64,000 bases of DNA from Azolla caroliniana (taxonomy: Eukaryota; Polypodiophyta). The stretch is from the NCBI GenBank assembly GCA_043228905.1, contig JBHGNT010000008.1, positions 11,160,001-11,224,000 of the forward strand, read 5' to 3'. Below the pieces are notes generated by a model. That model was not told where the DNA came from. It was given only the letters and a program-made list of their open reading frames with translations, and searched no databases. This document shows, piece by piece, positions 20,731 to 30,408 of this stretch; within the stretch, counting starts at the first letter, position 1; every line of letters begins with the position of its first letter. A program made the position numbers and the translations under genes.

Positions 20731-21187
20731 TGCAAAAAGTAACGTGCGGAAGCAAGTATGAAGACCAAACAGAAGGAAGAAAACTCAGGTTTAATGGAGA
20801 GCTTGAGCTTACGCAGTATACGCGGGAGAGGCAAAGACAGAGAGAGAGAGAAAAAACAAGAACTATATTCAACAACAGTACTCAATCTTTATTTCCCACC
20901 CTATATACATATGTGTGTTCAATGAACACTTTTATACAAGTCCTAGAAGGACTGACTGAAGTACTGACAATACTTCAATGTTCATTAAGAGCTCCTACAC
21001 TAACTCCCAAATATATTCCTCACGGAATATCTTTCCTAACGGCCTCCCGGTTTATGCACCGATCCGGCCCTACCTACGCACCGGTCTGCGTATTGGTTTA
21101 CGCATTCGGCCTAACCGATCGGTCCCAACCGATCCGGTCCTCGGCTTCTTCAGCCGATCCGACCAATGTTGAGCTTGTCTCTCAACA
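20731..21187 (-). repeat. Copia-B 5' LTR and primer-binding site
   Basis: Second LTR, about 95% identical to 15016-15469. The PBS lies on the minus strand just left of it (20705-20730) and reads TAGTATCAGAGCGTGAGG, one base off the canonical TGGTATCAGAGC. Confidence 0.9.
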
Positions 21188-22233
21188 GTAACCTTCATCG
21201 ACGACTTCACTCGGCACACATGGGTATGCACGATCGCGAAGAAGAGCAAAGTCTCCGCATGTTTCCTAAAGGTGAAGAACCTTGCAGAAAAGGAAACAAG
21301 GCGTAAGATCAAATGCCTACGGTCTAATGGCGGGAAGGAGTACTTCTCCAACCAGTTCACAAGTTATCTACAGAACGAGGGAATTCGATGTGAATTCTTG
21401 TGTAGATACACGCCGCAACAGAACGGCGTGGCCGAGTGGAAGAATCGGACAATCGAAGAAGCGGCTAGGGCAATGCTTGAAGAGAAGCATATGTCGAAAT
21501 TTTATTGGGCTGAAGCCGTGAGGACGGTTGTCTACCTGCAAAATCGGACTTCTGGCAATGGAGGAGTGTCGCCACATGAATTGTATTTCGGGAAGAAGCT
21601 GAACTTGTCACACTTGAGGATTTTCAGTAGCATTGCATATGTGCATGTGCCGAAGGAAAAGAGGAGGAAGCTAGACGCCAAAGTCGAAAACTGCATCTTA
21701 GTCGACTATTCAGATGAGCAAAAGGGGTATAAGTGTTATCACCCCCGAACAAAGGAAGTACGCGTAAGGCAAGATGTCCTGTTCGAAGAGTCCACTTCGT
21801 GGTACTTGCCTTCCCCTCCAGTATCTCATGACTCCATTCCGAATTCTGAAGAAGAAGTTAGCGAGGCTAAGATGCCTCCGCATGATGAGGACATTGGAGC
21901 TCTGAGAGAGAGTCTGATCTCATTTCGACTAAGTGGGCCGAATGAGGGGTTGGACCTAAATGGACAACCAAATGAAGAGACGGTGAGTAGTGAAGACTCA
22001 GCCATGATGTCCCCGCGTAAAGAACCGAGGAGACGGTTTAGCGCAAGGAGAAAGGGAAGAAAAAGATGTCGGAGTACGATTTCGACAATGTCGAGTCAAA
22101 TCGAAGCGAGTCTGACTGGGGGCAAACTGAAAAGGAACCTCCACGGAAGAGGTCGACATTATCCGAAAAGATCGTGAAATCAGGTAATCACGAATTACGC
22201 AAATCTACCTACCTAAAGAACCCCATAAAGAGA
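21188..22233 (+). pseudogene. Copia-A integrase, second part
   Basis: Continues the frame cut at 15015: TFIDDFTRHTWV, then RSNGGKEYFSNQF, CRYTPQQNGVAEWKNR, FYWAEAVRTVVY, KKLNLSHLRIFSSIAYVH and YKCYHPRTKEVRVRQDV. It is open from 21272 to about 22177, after which a frameshift moves it to the frame ending RKSTYLKNPIKRY at 22236, where the 725-bp insertion begins. Catalytic Asp (FIDD) and the downstream Glu-bearing helix are visible. Confidence 0.85.
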
Positions 22234-22236
22234 TAC

Positions 22237-22961
22237 AGTGTCGTGCCTTTTGGCGCCGGATCGTTGCGTGTGTCAGGTGGGAACCGATGAAGTTTTGGAC
22301 TATGAGAAAAGAAAATTCTAAGGCAATTAAGAATATGAAATATATTGTAAGAAAGAAAGATATGAAAACCTTGTGAATCCCACGAGTATAGTGTATTAGT
22401 TAGTACTTATATTAAGAGAGAAAAAAAATAGTTAGCAAATTCGTGAATCCCACGATTATATTATATTAATCCACCATTGTAAAATAATCAACAATCCCCC
22501 ATACATCTTTCTCTCCTCCTTATATAAGGATGGAAGAGGCGAAGCATAGCTTCATGCTTTTTCTAAAGTGTTCATGCACACTAAATGTGCATGAGTTGCC
22601 TTTTTACACTATGCTTTTATTTCCTAAATATAGTGCTCATGCTCGTTAGATGTGCACGAGTCATTTTTTATTGGTGTACATTTTTCTTATAAATAAAGTA
22701 TTCACGCATTCTAAAAAATGCATGACTTTCCTTTTAATAAAGGTAGCGTAAATAAAGGTCTTATACATATTAAATCTACATTTAGAACACTTAGGATAAG
22801 TTAGTGCAATGGTAAGGTTGAGGTTTGTCTATGTGGAGGTATGGGGTTCAAATCTTGCCTTGTACATGTAATAAATATTTCTAATATTTTTATTTATTTA
22901 TTATACGTACTTTAAATTGGATATAGTATTTTACATATTTCACATAATGTGTTGTTCACAC
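22237..22961. mobile_element. 725-bp insertion in Copia-A with 3-bp TSD
   Basis: Interrupts the integrase-RT junction. Flanked by TAC (22234-22236 and 22962-22964); ends AGTGTCGTG and, reverse-complemented, AGTGTGAAC, a very short inverted end. AT-rich and noncoding. It contains repeated CATGC/GTGCATGAG words, GTGAATCCCACGA repeated twice, and a tRNA-like segment at 22803-22870. A non-autonomous DNA element is likely; its superfamily is not clear. Confidence 0.6.
22803..22870 (+). repeat. tRNA-like / SINE-like segment
   Basis: A-box-like GTTAGTGCAATGGTAAGG is followed ~35 bp later by B-box GGGTTCAAATCTTGCC and an AT-rich tail, inside the 725-bp insertion. It resembles a tRNA-derived SINE head; no complete cloverleaf. 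Confidence 0.5.
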
Positions 22962-22964
22962 TAC

Positions 22965-24240
22965 GACAATGGGTATAATGAGTACATGGCACACCATCAC
23001 ACGTACATGACACGAGTGGCGAAAGTGCGTGAGCCGGAGAGCTACGCAGAAGCGGTGAAAGATGCAAACTGGTGTGCCGCGATGGAGGAAGAGATGCACG
23101 CTTTGACTGATAATGAGACTTGGGACCTAGTTGATGCACCAAAGGGTGTAAAGCCGATCGGATGTAGGTGGGTGTATAAAGTGAAATACAACACCGGCGA
23201 CTCAGTCAATCGATACAAGGCCCGTTTAGTTGCGAAAGGCTATGCGCAGAAGCACGGCGTGGACTACGACGAGACCTTTGCGCCTGTCGTGAAGATGACT
23301 ATTGTGTGTGTTTTGCTCATGGTAGTTGCGGCAAAGGGGTAGCACTTACATTAGATGGATGTAAAGAACGCGTTCCTACAAGGTGATCTTGAGGAACAGG
23401 TGTACATGGTTCAACCCCCCGAATTTCTATCCGAACAAAACACCTCAGCAATTTGCCGACTCAAGAAGTCACTCTACGGACTTAAGCAAGCCCCGCGAGC
23501 CCGGAACGCCAAGATTACGCAACAGTTGCGTACAATGGGGTTTACGACGTCGAAATCGGACTCTTCACTATTTGTTCGGCAAGGTCAATATGGACCGGTA
23601 ATTCTTCTACTTTATATTGATGATTTAGTCATCGCTAGTGCCAACCTGGACGAAATCCACCGCATAAAGTCTCAGCTTGCGGCATCATTCGAAATGAAGG
23701 ATCTTGGAGACCTTCATTACTTCCCCGGTATCAAAGTGATCCACACCCCCGAAGGCATATTGATAAGCCAGCGTCATTACGTGTTGAATATGCTCTTCAA
23801 GTTTGGGATGGCAGACTATAAGCCCATCTCAACCCCTCTTGATCGAAACGCAAAGCTTCGCCGAGAGTTGGGAAAGGCATGCGACCCAACATGGTTCCGA
23901 CAGATTGTCGGAAGCCTCATCTATTTGATGATCACTAGGTCGGACCTAAGTTACCTGGTCGAACTGATCAGAAATTCATGTCGCAACCTACAGTCGAACA
24001 CTTTCAGTGCGCGCAAAGGATATTGTGATATGTCAGCGGCACTAAAGATATGGCGTTGCTATATTGGGCAGGTGTAGCCGAACAATTAGTTGGCTACACG
24101 GATGCCGATTGGGGCGGAAATGCCCACGATCGTAGAGCCACGTCTGGATATGCCTTCTCATTAGGAAGTGTGGCGATCGCGTGGAGCAGTAAGAAGCAAC
24201 CGACAGTAGCACTGTCGAGCACGGAGGCCTAATATCGAGG
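22965..24240 (+). pseudogene. Copia-A reverse transcriptase and start of RNase H
   Basis: From the connection region [16 protein letters not shown] through CRWVYKVKYNT and [15 protein letters not shown] to [43 protein letters not shown] (YIDD active site) and KDLGDLHYFPGIKVI. RNase H starts VGYTDADWGGN, then [17 protein letters not shown]. Stops: TAG near 23341 (where relatives have Trp) and TAG near 23353 (where relatives have Gln), frame changes near 24030-24077, and TAA at 24230 where relatives have Glu. Confidence 0.85.
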
Positions 24241-24874
24241 GGCAATTGTCGTTACATGCGAAGTCATTTGGCTGAAGTGGCTATTACGGGATCTGCATGT
24301 GGAGGTGTCCGATCCGACGACGATCTATTGCGACAACCACAACAATGTCCACCTTGCGAAAAACCCCGTATTTCACACCCAAACCAAGCACATTGAGGTG
24401 CACTATCACTTTTTCCGCAAGCAGGTCCTTTCAGGTGAAGTCGAACTCGTGTATGTTCCGACGAATCGGCAGGTTGCCGACATCTTCACCAAGCCCCTTG
24501 GTCTTGACAAGTTGCGGCATTTCTCGGGTGAGCTTGGGATGCGCCACCTCGACACACCGAACTTGAGGGGGAGAAAGGAAGAACAAGAACAAGAGCGTGG
24601 AAGGAACGGAATTGACTGCGACGTGGAGTCGGATGAAGAATTCGATTTCAGGACGGCTGAAAAAGCCGATGAAGGAAGCAAGGGCCGTAATATTAGGGAA
24701 GAGCCGAAGACAGTTGAACAAGGAGTAAGTAAGGCCAAGATCAAAATGTGGTCCGACATTGTCAAAGGCCTGAAGACAGAAGACGAATTGGAGACAACCA
24801 ATTCGGATGAGAGCGGAATTGAATCGGAAGAGTTTGGTTCAATCGGAATGCTCGATTCAGACATCATGAATTGA
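24241..24874 (+). pseudogene. Copia-A RNase H end plus C-terminal extension
   Basis: Open from 24299 to 24874: DPTTIYCDNHNNVHLAKN, TKHIEVHYHFF and VADIFTKPLGLDKLRHF, then MRHLDTPNLRGR, where most copia pols stop. Here the frame runs on ~110 codons, through DVESDEEFDFRTAEKADEG and LKTEDELETTNSDES, to MLDSDIMN and a stop. The extension is in frame with RNase H with no stop between, the best evidence that it is a real part of pol in this family. Confidence 0.75.
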
Positions 24875-25090
24875 CTGAGGGCCAAGCGGAGAAAAGGGCA
24901 ACGGAAGAGGTGCCAACACCACGACAACGAAGGAGCTAAGAAGGGCCAAACGAGCAGACAAGCCCACCGAAAGGGTTGAGGCGCGCGGAATCGAATAGGT
25001 CGAGGAGCACGACTAAGGCGTGAAGCTAGATGAGGCCGGAGCAAAGATCTGAAAGAGTAGGTGGAACCTCAAGTTGAGCTTGAGGTGGAG

Positions 25091-25468
25091 TGTTGAGAGA
25101 CAAGCTCAACATTCGATGTGTAATCGGGTGCGTAAAACAGTTACGCACAACATGGCCGTAATGGTGCGGACATCGAGAGGTTGTAAGTATGGTATTCCTT
25201 GTAAGGAATAATTTTTGGGAGTTAGTGTAGTAGGCTCTTTTATGAGCAGTCAAGTATTGTCAGTACTTGTGTCAGCCAAATTTAAGGGCATGTATAAGAA
25301 GTGTTCACTGAGCACGAAATATGTATAGAGCGTTATTATTTTTGAAATAGAACAGAGTTGTCTACTCTCCCTCTCCCTCTCTGCGTTTTCTGTGTTTTAC
25401 CGAACTGTCGTTTTCTGAACTATGTACTCTATGTTTCACATACGCTTCCGCACACATATTCTTTTACA
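25091..25468 (+). repeat. Copia-A 3' LTR
   Basis: 378 bp, TGTTGAGAGACAAGC...TTCTTTTACA, preceded by the purine-rich GAGCTTGAGGTGGAG. Shares with the 5' LTR the GTAAGGAATAATTTTTGGGA block, the AAGTATTGTCAGTACTTG palindrome (one change from perfect), TATA-like TGTATAAGAAG and the CT-rich end. Confidence 0.9.
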
Positions 25469-25539
25469 CCCTTCATCCTCTAGAGTCTTTCCATCCTTGT
25501 CATTCACAATTTATGGCTCCTTTGTTTGCTCTGAAGATG

Positions 25540-26350
25540 TCAAAGTTTGAATCTGATCATGAGTTGTAGGCTCTTCATGTACCACTACCACTACATTATT
25601 TCTTTTTTGAAGACACTCATCCATAAAATGCCCCAACACACCACAATGGAAACAATGTCCTGCAAATGTACCCCATTTTTATATCAATTAAGCCGAAAAT
25701 ACATGAGAGGAATACCAGAGCATGCAATTTGTAAACAACTTGGCCTCTTTATAGCAGTATTCCAAAGAATACACATTCGATATCGATTTTGAGCATTAGC
25801 ACTAGGAGGCACCACGATCTTTCCCAAGTTTTCCATTGTTGATCATAATATTGGCCAAACCACTGAATATGTGTACTCTACCTCAACCCATACATGACAC
25901 TCTTGCTTTAATATATCTTGGTATTCCACTAGTGGCCTCCATGGAACAAAATGAATCAAACTTTTCTCATAAAAAATTTATTGAGTAACTTCTCTTTATA
26001 CTCTTGTGATGCCAAAACAACCTCATAAAACCCACGAGGACTAGCATAAACATCTTCAACACAATCAGCTTGTAAAATCCCACGTAACCGTTGTTTGACC
26101 CTCCAAAGGAAAGGTAACTTCCCTGTGAAAAAAAATATGACCCCTCTATCAAAAAAATTAGCAAATGAGCCCAAAAACTCCTTTTTGTCTATTTCTACCT
26201 TAGTCACTTCATCATCAACAAACTCCTCAACAACTTTTACATTCTCCCTTTTACAATCTTCCATTAGTATATTTGCCATGCATCTTAAATGTTCCCAATG
26301 ACTATCGTCTTTCTCCATATCATCTTGTTGCATTGCATCAACATAAGACA
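25540..26350 (-). pseudogene. Remnant of a DUF4283-like / zinc-knuckle protein gene
   Basis: Minus strand, open from 26351 to 25956 (131 codons: FVDDEVTKVEIDKKEFLG, FLWRVKQRLRGILQADCVEDVYASPRGFYEVVLASQEYKEKLL). The reading continues with stops and frameshifts through PWRPLVEYQDILKQECHVWVE and CILWNTAIKRPSCLQIACSG to a CX2CX4HX4C knuckle (CFHCGVLGHFMDEC, about 25635-25680). Domain order (DUF4283-like, then zinc knuckle) is that of plant LINE ORF1-like or related nucleic-acid-binding proteins. Family naming is from pattern memory and is tentative. No RT follows nearby. Confidence 0.55.
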
Positions 26351-26638
26351 TGTCATTACTATTATCTCCAATACATCATTGTCTTTTACCATCCCCGCTT
26401 GGACTTGATACTGGTGCAACCATGCATGCATCCTTTGAAGATTTTGGAGACTCATCCATATTAATGAAAACACTAACATCCATTCGTAATATTCTACAAA
26501 AACCACCAAAAGATATGTGTAGATACTCTTTAGAAAGCTCTCCGTGAAAGCTTCAAAATGAGCCAAAGAACAAAGGAAACGGACACCATACCAAGAAGAT
26601 ATCCGATACATCAAAAATAGAGTTTGCACTTCTCCAAC

Positions 26639-26680
<42 letters not shown>
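26639..26680. repeat. (CT)n microsatellite
   Basis: About 19 uninterrupted CT units. Confidence 0.95.
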
Positions 26681-29140
26681 TATTGGTATGTTGGTGCAGG
26701 TTGGCTTCTTGTTGGTTTTACACTACAAAACTGTTTATTTGCATACATTAACCATTAGCGCCTACATTGTTCTTGTGTAGTTTATATAATATTATGCCAT
26801 GAGGACTATGCACTATATTCAAAACATAAACCTCATGGTATATAAATAATGTGTCTTTGATGTACAAATCGTATTTAAGTGTACAATGCTCACCAAATGT
26901 GTGTGTAGGTTCAAGCTATATCAATTAGTACACAAAAAAATGCAATCTTGCCATATTCTAATCAATCCAACTTTTATAGGTTATCTCTAGGTTTTTTGTT
27001 TTATTTATTCTTTGTTTCTCTTTTACAGTTTCATGGATATCAATTCATTATGCTAGGCATTGAGGGGCAACACATATCACACTTTGTTTTGCATGTATTC
27101 TTGCAAATAGGTTGGGTTCACATATACATAAGCGGAAGAAGCTAAAATATGTCTTTTCCAAATCAAATGAGAATTCACATTTCAAACTAGTTCATCATAA
27201 TTTTGTAGACACAAGGAATCTTTTCTCCCCTCGTTTCCTTTATGATCCCACCATCTTGTCCTTGGGGCTACACTTGAAAGGAACATCGGCTTGCTAGAGG
27301 CATAATTTGATTGCATATTTATGTAAAAGCAAAGTGGCATACATGGTAAAATTGTAAGACGATAAAAGTGTACAAGTGAGCGTGCCATTTCCTAATGATA
27401 ATGTGAAAGCTACGATAGTGAAAGCTACTCGAAAACCATCGTAAAGTTATTGGAAAATGGTTTTACAATCTAAGCTTTCTTGCTTGAAGGATATATGATA
27501 CACCAACTTATCATCTGTAAATGAATACGATGCTTGTATCACACATGCATTTTTTTACTCATGGGAGCTATTTCAAAGATAGCATTATCCTTTCTCTATA
27601 TAAGTATGTACATGCAATAGGCCCGAGCCAAAAAGTCACAAAACAAAAGTAAATCCTTACAAAATGTATGAGAATGAAAAGAGAATCCCAACTTGTTTCT
27701 GATGAATGCAAGAATGAGCAATTCTTAGGCCTCGAACTTCATGATCGTAAATAACATGGCAAATTATTCCAAATCCATTCATAAAACATATGAATTTTGG
27801 GGTTTGAACTTGTTAAACATTTGTTGGGAATGTGGAACATATAAGCTCTAAGGATGGAAATCATGATATTGCACAAATTTCTAACTTGTTGGTAGTGGTT
27901 GCAATTGTTGAGTGCATTTGAGGCTTCAAAGATGATTGACTAAAACCCACAGTTTATCTTATTGCGAAATCTTCAAGGACAATAAGTATGGTGTCAAACT
28001 CACTTTTTTATGGATGTGCATAGCTAGGTAGTCCATTTAAAATCTCTTTCTCGGATATGGAAGAGGCTATTCATCTTCTTGTGTAGACTCTAATGCTTGC
28101 AAATGTTGGGGGTTCAAACTTTGATAGATAATTATGCTCCTTTTCCAAAGCATGCAATGACTGGTTTTGAGCAATGATAAACCATTGCCATGCAATGTTT
28201 GTGGGGAAGGCTTGAACTTGGTTACATCCTACTTCTACAATTGCTTTCTATGGTGGTGTGGGGGTCAAATCCGTTCGAATGCATGTGGAATCCAACTCCT
28301 CTTTGTAAATGCCCTTTGTTGGAGTTACAATGTAAATATCAGCTTTCAACTTTGTTCAAGTGCACAAGCTTGTTGAGGGTTCACATTTTGTGTGCTGAAT
28401 TTCACTAGTTCCAAATGCAAGGAAACAAAACATCAAGGCTCAATATTTCGTTGTTGAAGTGGTGAAACACTTATTGAACATTAGATAGGCACCACAAGTA
28501 GTAACAACAACTAACTCAACACTTTTATGAGGAATGGAAGTGTCACGTTGTGAGCGTCGGCAACTCCTACAAAATACCGAACATAGATGACTGATTCGAG
28601 GTATACTATCCTAAGCGAGTGCTTGAAATGCAACAACGCAGGAGGAACATGTAAGTAAGTCGAGAGGAGAGCAACAATGCCCATGCCAATGCCCATGCCC
28701 ATGCCCATCAAGAGAGAGGCACCATTCCTTTGGGTGAGAGAGAATGATCATGTCATGTACATATGTAGGGATGGATGGAGGGTAGTAAGGCCGGCCTAGT
28801 GCTTATTGCTTACTACTAACGCGCATGGCTTCGCTTCACCCTTCCACACTTCCTACTTACTCATCCTACTACCTATTATATATGTACATACATATATATA
28901 TGTATATATATACATATGTACATATTGATATTATATTACGTAGGAGGTAAAAGCAATTCCCCCTCCCCCTACCCTACGCCTGTCTATCTCTCTATCTACA
29001 TTCTACATGTATACATAACGTATGTATGATGTACATACATACATACATTCTCTTCTTCTTCTTCTTCCTACATACATACATACATAACATAAATACTAAA
29101 TAACTAAAACCTATATTTCAATATTTGGGCTTTTCTCCTT
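26681..29140. other. Intergenic region upstream of the VAN3-binding gene, no gene seen
   Basis: AT-rich, with no reading frame showing recognisable similarity. Simple repeats only: CCATGCCCATG-type at 28678-28708, (TATATG)n at 28880-28920, (CATA)n and (TTC)n at 29030-29090. Its last part should hold the promoter of the gene at 29250, but no clear TATA box is seen. Confidence 0.6.
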
Positions 29141-29141
29141 T

Positions 29142-29188
<47 letters not shown>
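29142..29188. repeat. (CT)n tract in the presumed 5' leader
   Basis: About 23 CT units ending 60 bp upstream of the ATG at 29250. Pyrimidine-rich leaders are common in plant genes, so this may lie in the 5' UTR. Confidence 0.8.
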
Positions 29189-29192
<4 letters not shown>

Positions 29193-29249
29193 CTGGACTC
29201 TGTAGTTTTCCATCTGCTCTTTCTCTCCCATCTTTCTCTTCCCTCTAAA

Positions 29250-29550
29250 ATGAGTAATGTTATCCCTAACTCATCATGTCTCTCATCCTCCATCATTCTC
29301 TGCAGTAGTAGTAGTAGTAGTAGTAGTAGTAGCAGTAGTAGCAGCAGCAGCAGTAGTAGTAGTAGTAGAAGTAGTAGTAGCGCAGGATCATCCCAGCAGC
29401 CGTCAATCTTAGCTAACATCGATGAAGAGGAGGAGGAGGAGGAGGAGGAGGAGGAGGAGGAGGAGGAGGAGGAGGAGGAGGTGGTAACCACATGTCGGGA
29501 TCTCAATATCACTCGCCGCTCCAATTTCTCCAGCACATCCTTGCCTACTT

Positions 29551-29582
<32 letters not shown>

Positions 29583-30364
29583 GTGACAGCCCACTTCATC
29601 CTCGAGAGACTTATGGTAAGCTCACCATTCATGACTCATCTCTGTACCTCCAAAACGGCCCACTCTTTAACCATAGCCAGTGATGGGTGGCCATATTTCT
29701 ACCTCATTTCTATTAGTGGGTTGCGTGCACAGCATATACTTTTTTGTTTCCCGGAATTGAACGTGTGGACTATCATTTCGGGTGATTCATCTTTTTTAAT
29801 CCCTCCAATTCCTTGTTTCGCTCGTTTAATCCCTAATATGTATCACTCTAATTCAACCCACAATTACTCTAAATAACCCTCTTCATCGATCATTTCTTGT
29901 GATTTCTCTTCTTTAAACACTCCAATTAAAACTTTAAACAACTGTTCCTTGGCGATTAATTATCTCATTTAAATGCCAGTTACATGTAATGTTCTATCCC
30001 AGGCTTTGCATGCATGTTCCATTCGCACCTCAATACCCAAACACTTAAACAGGGTGCACAACTTCAAATTATGCTTTTTCCCATTGTTATACTTAGCCAT
30101 AGGAAGCTTACAAACAAATGGTCTCTCACTCGATTGACCTCAAATACTGCAAGCTCATCCGTTGTATTTGGGTTTTTGAAAAGAGTGACAATAATAGCCC
30201 ACTCATGCTAAAATTCTATTCAATGTTTTGTTTGCAGGATACAAGTTCTTTCAGCTCAAGAAGGAGCTCTCATAGCAGTGCTCCTCCATCCTACCTTGGA
30301 AATGGTGGTCTTGGAACCTTTCCTTTCTCCCCGAAACAGACACATGATTTGTCGGTAAATCTCA

Positions 30365-30408
<44 letters not shown>

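Larger units (their letters stand above)
15016..21187 (-). mobile_element. Copia-B, full-length copia element nested in Copia-A
   Basis: Two LTRs of about 455 bp (15016-15469, 20731-21187), flanked by a perfect 5-bp duplication GTAAC (15011-15015, 21188-21192) that falls inside the integrase frame of Copia-A. Coding order on the minus strand is gag, protease, integrase, RT, RNase H and C-terminal extension. The LTRs differ at roughly 20 positions, mostly transitions, so the insertion is moderately young. It carries an inserted gypsy solo LTR at 18955-19344. Confidence 0.95.
12926..25468 (+). mobile_element. Copia-A, Ty1/copia retrotransposon split by nested insertions
   Basis: Plus-strand copia element: 5' LTR truncated at its start (12926-13250), PBS, gag, protease, integrase, RT, RNase H, a C-terminal extension and a complete 3' LTR (25091-25468). 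It is interrupted by Copia-B (15016-21187) in the integrase and by a 725-bp insertion (22237-22961) between integrase and RT. Many in-frame stops show that it is dead. Gene order PR-INT-RT-RH assigns it to Ty1/copia. Confidence 0.9.

Noticed and set aside
29111-29632. 173-codon minus-strand frame across VAN3-binding exon 1
   Set aside because: It exists only because trinucleotide and CT repeats are open on both strands; no domain is seen.
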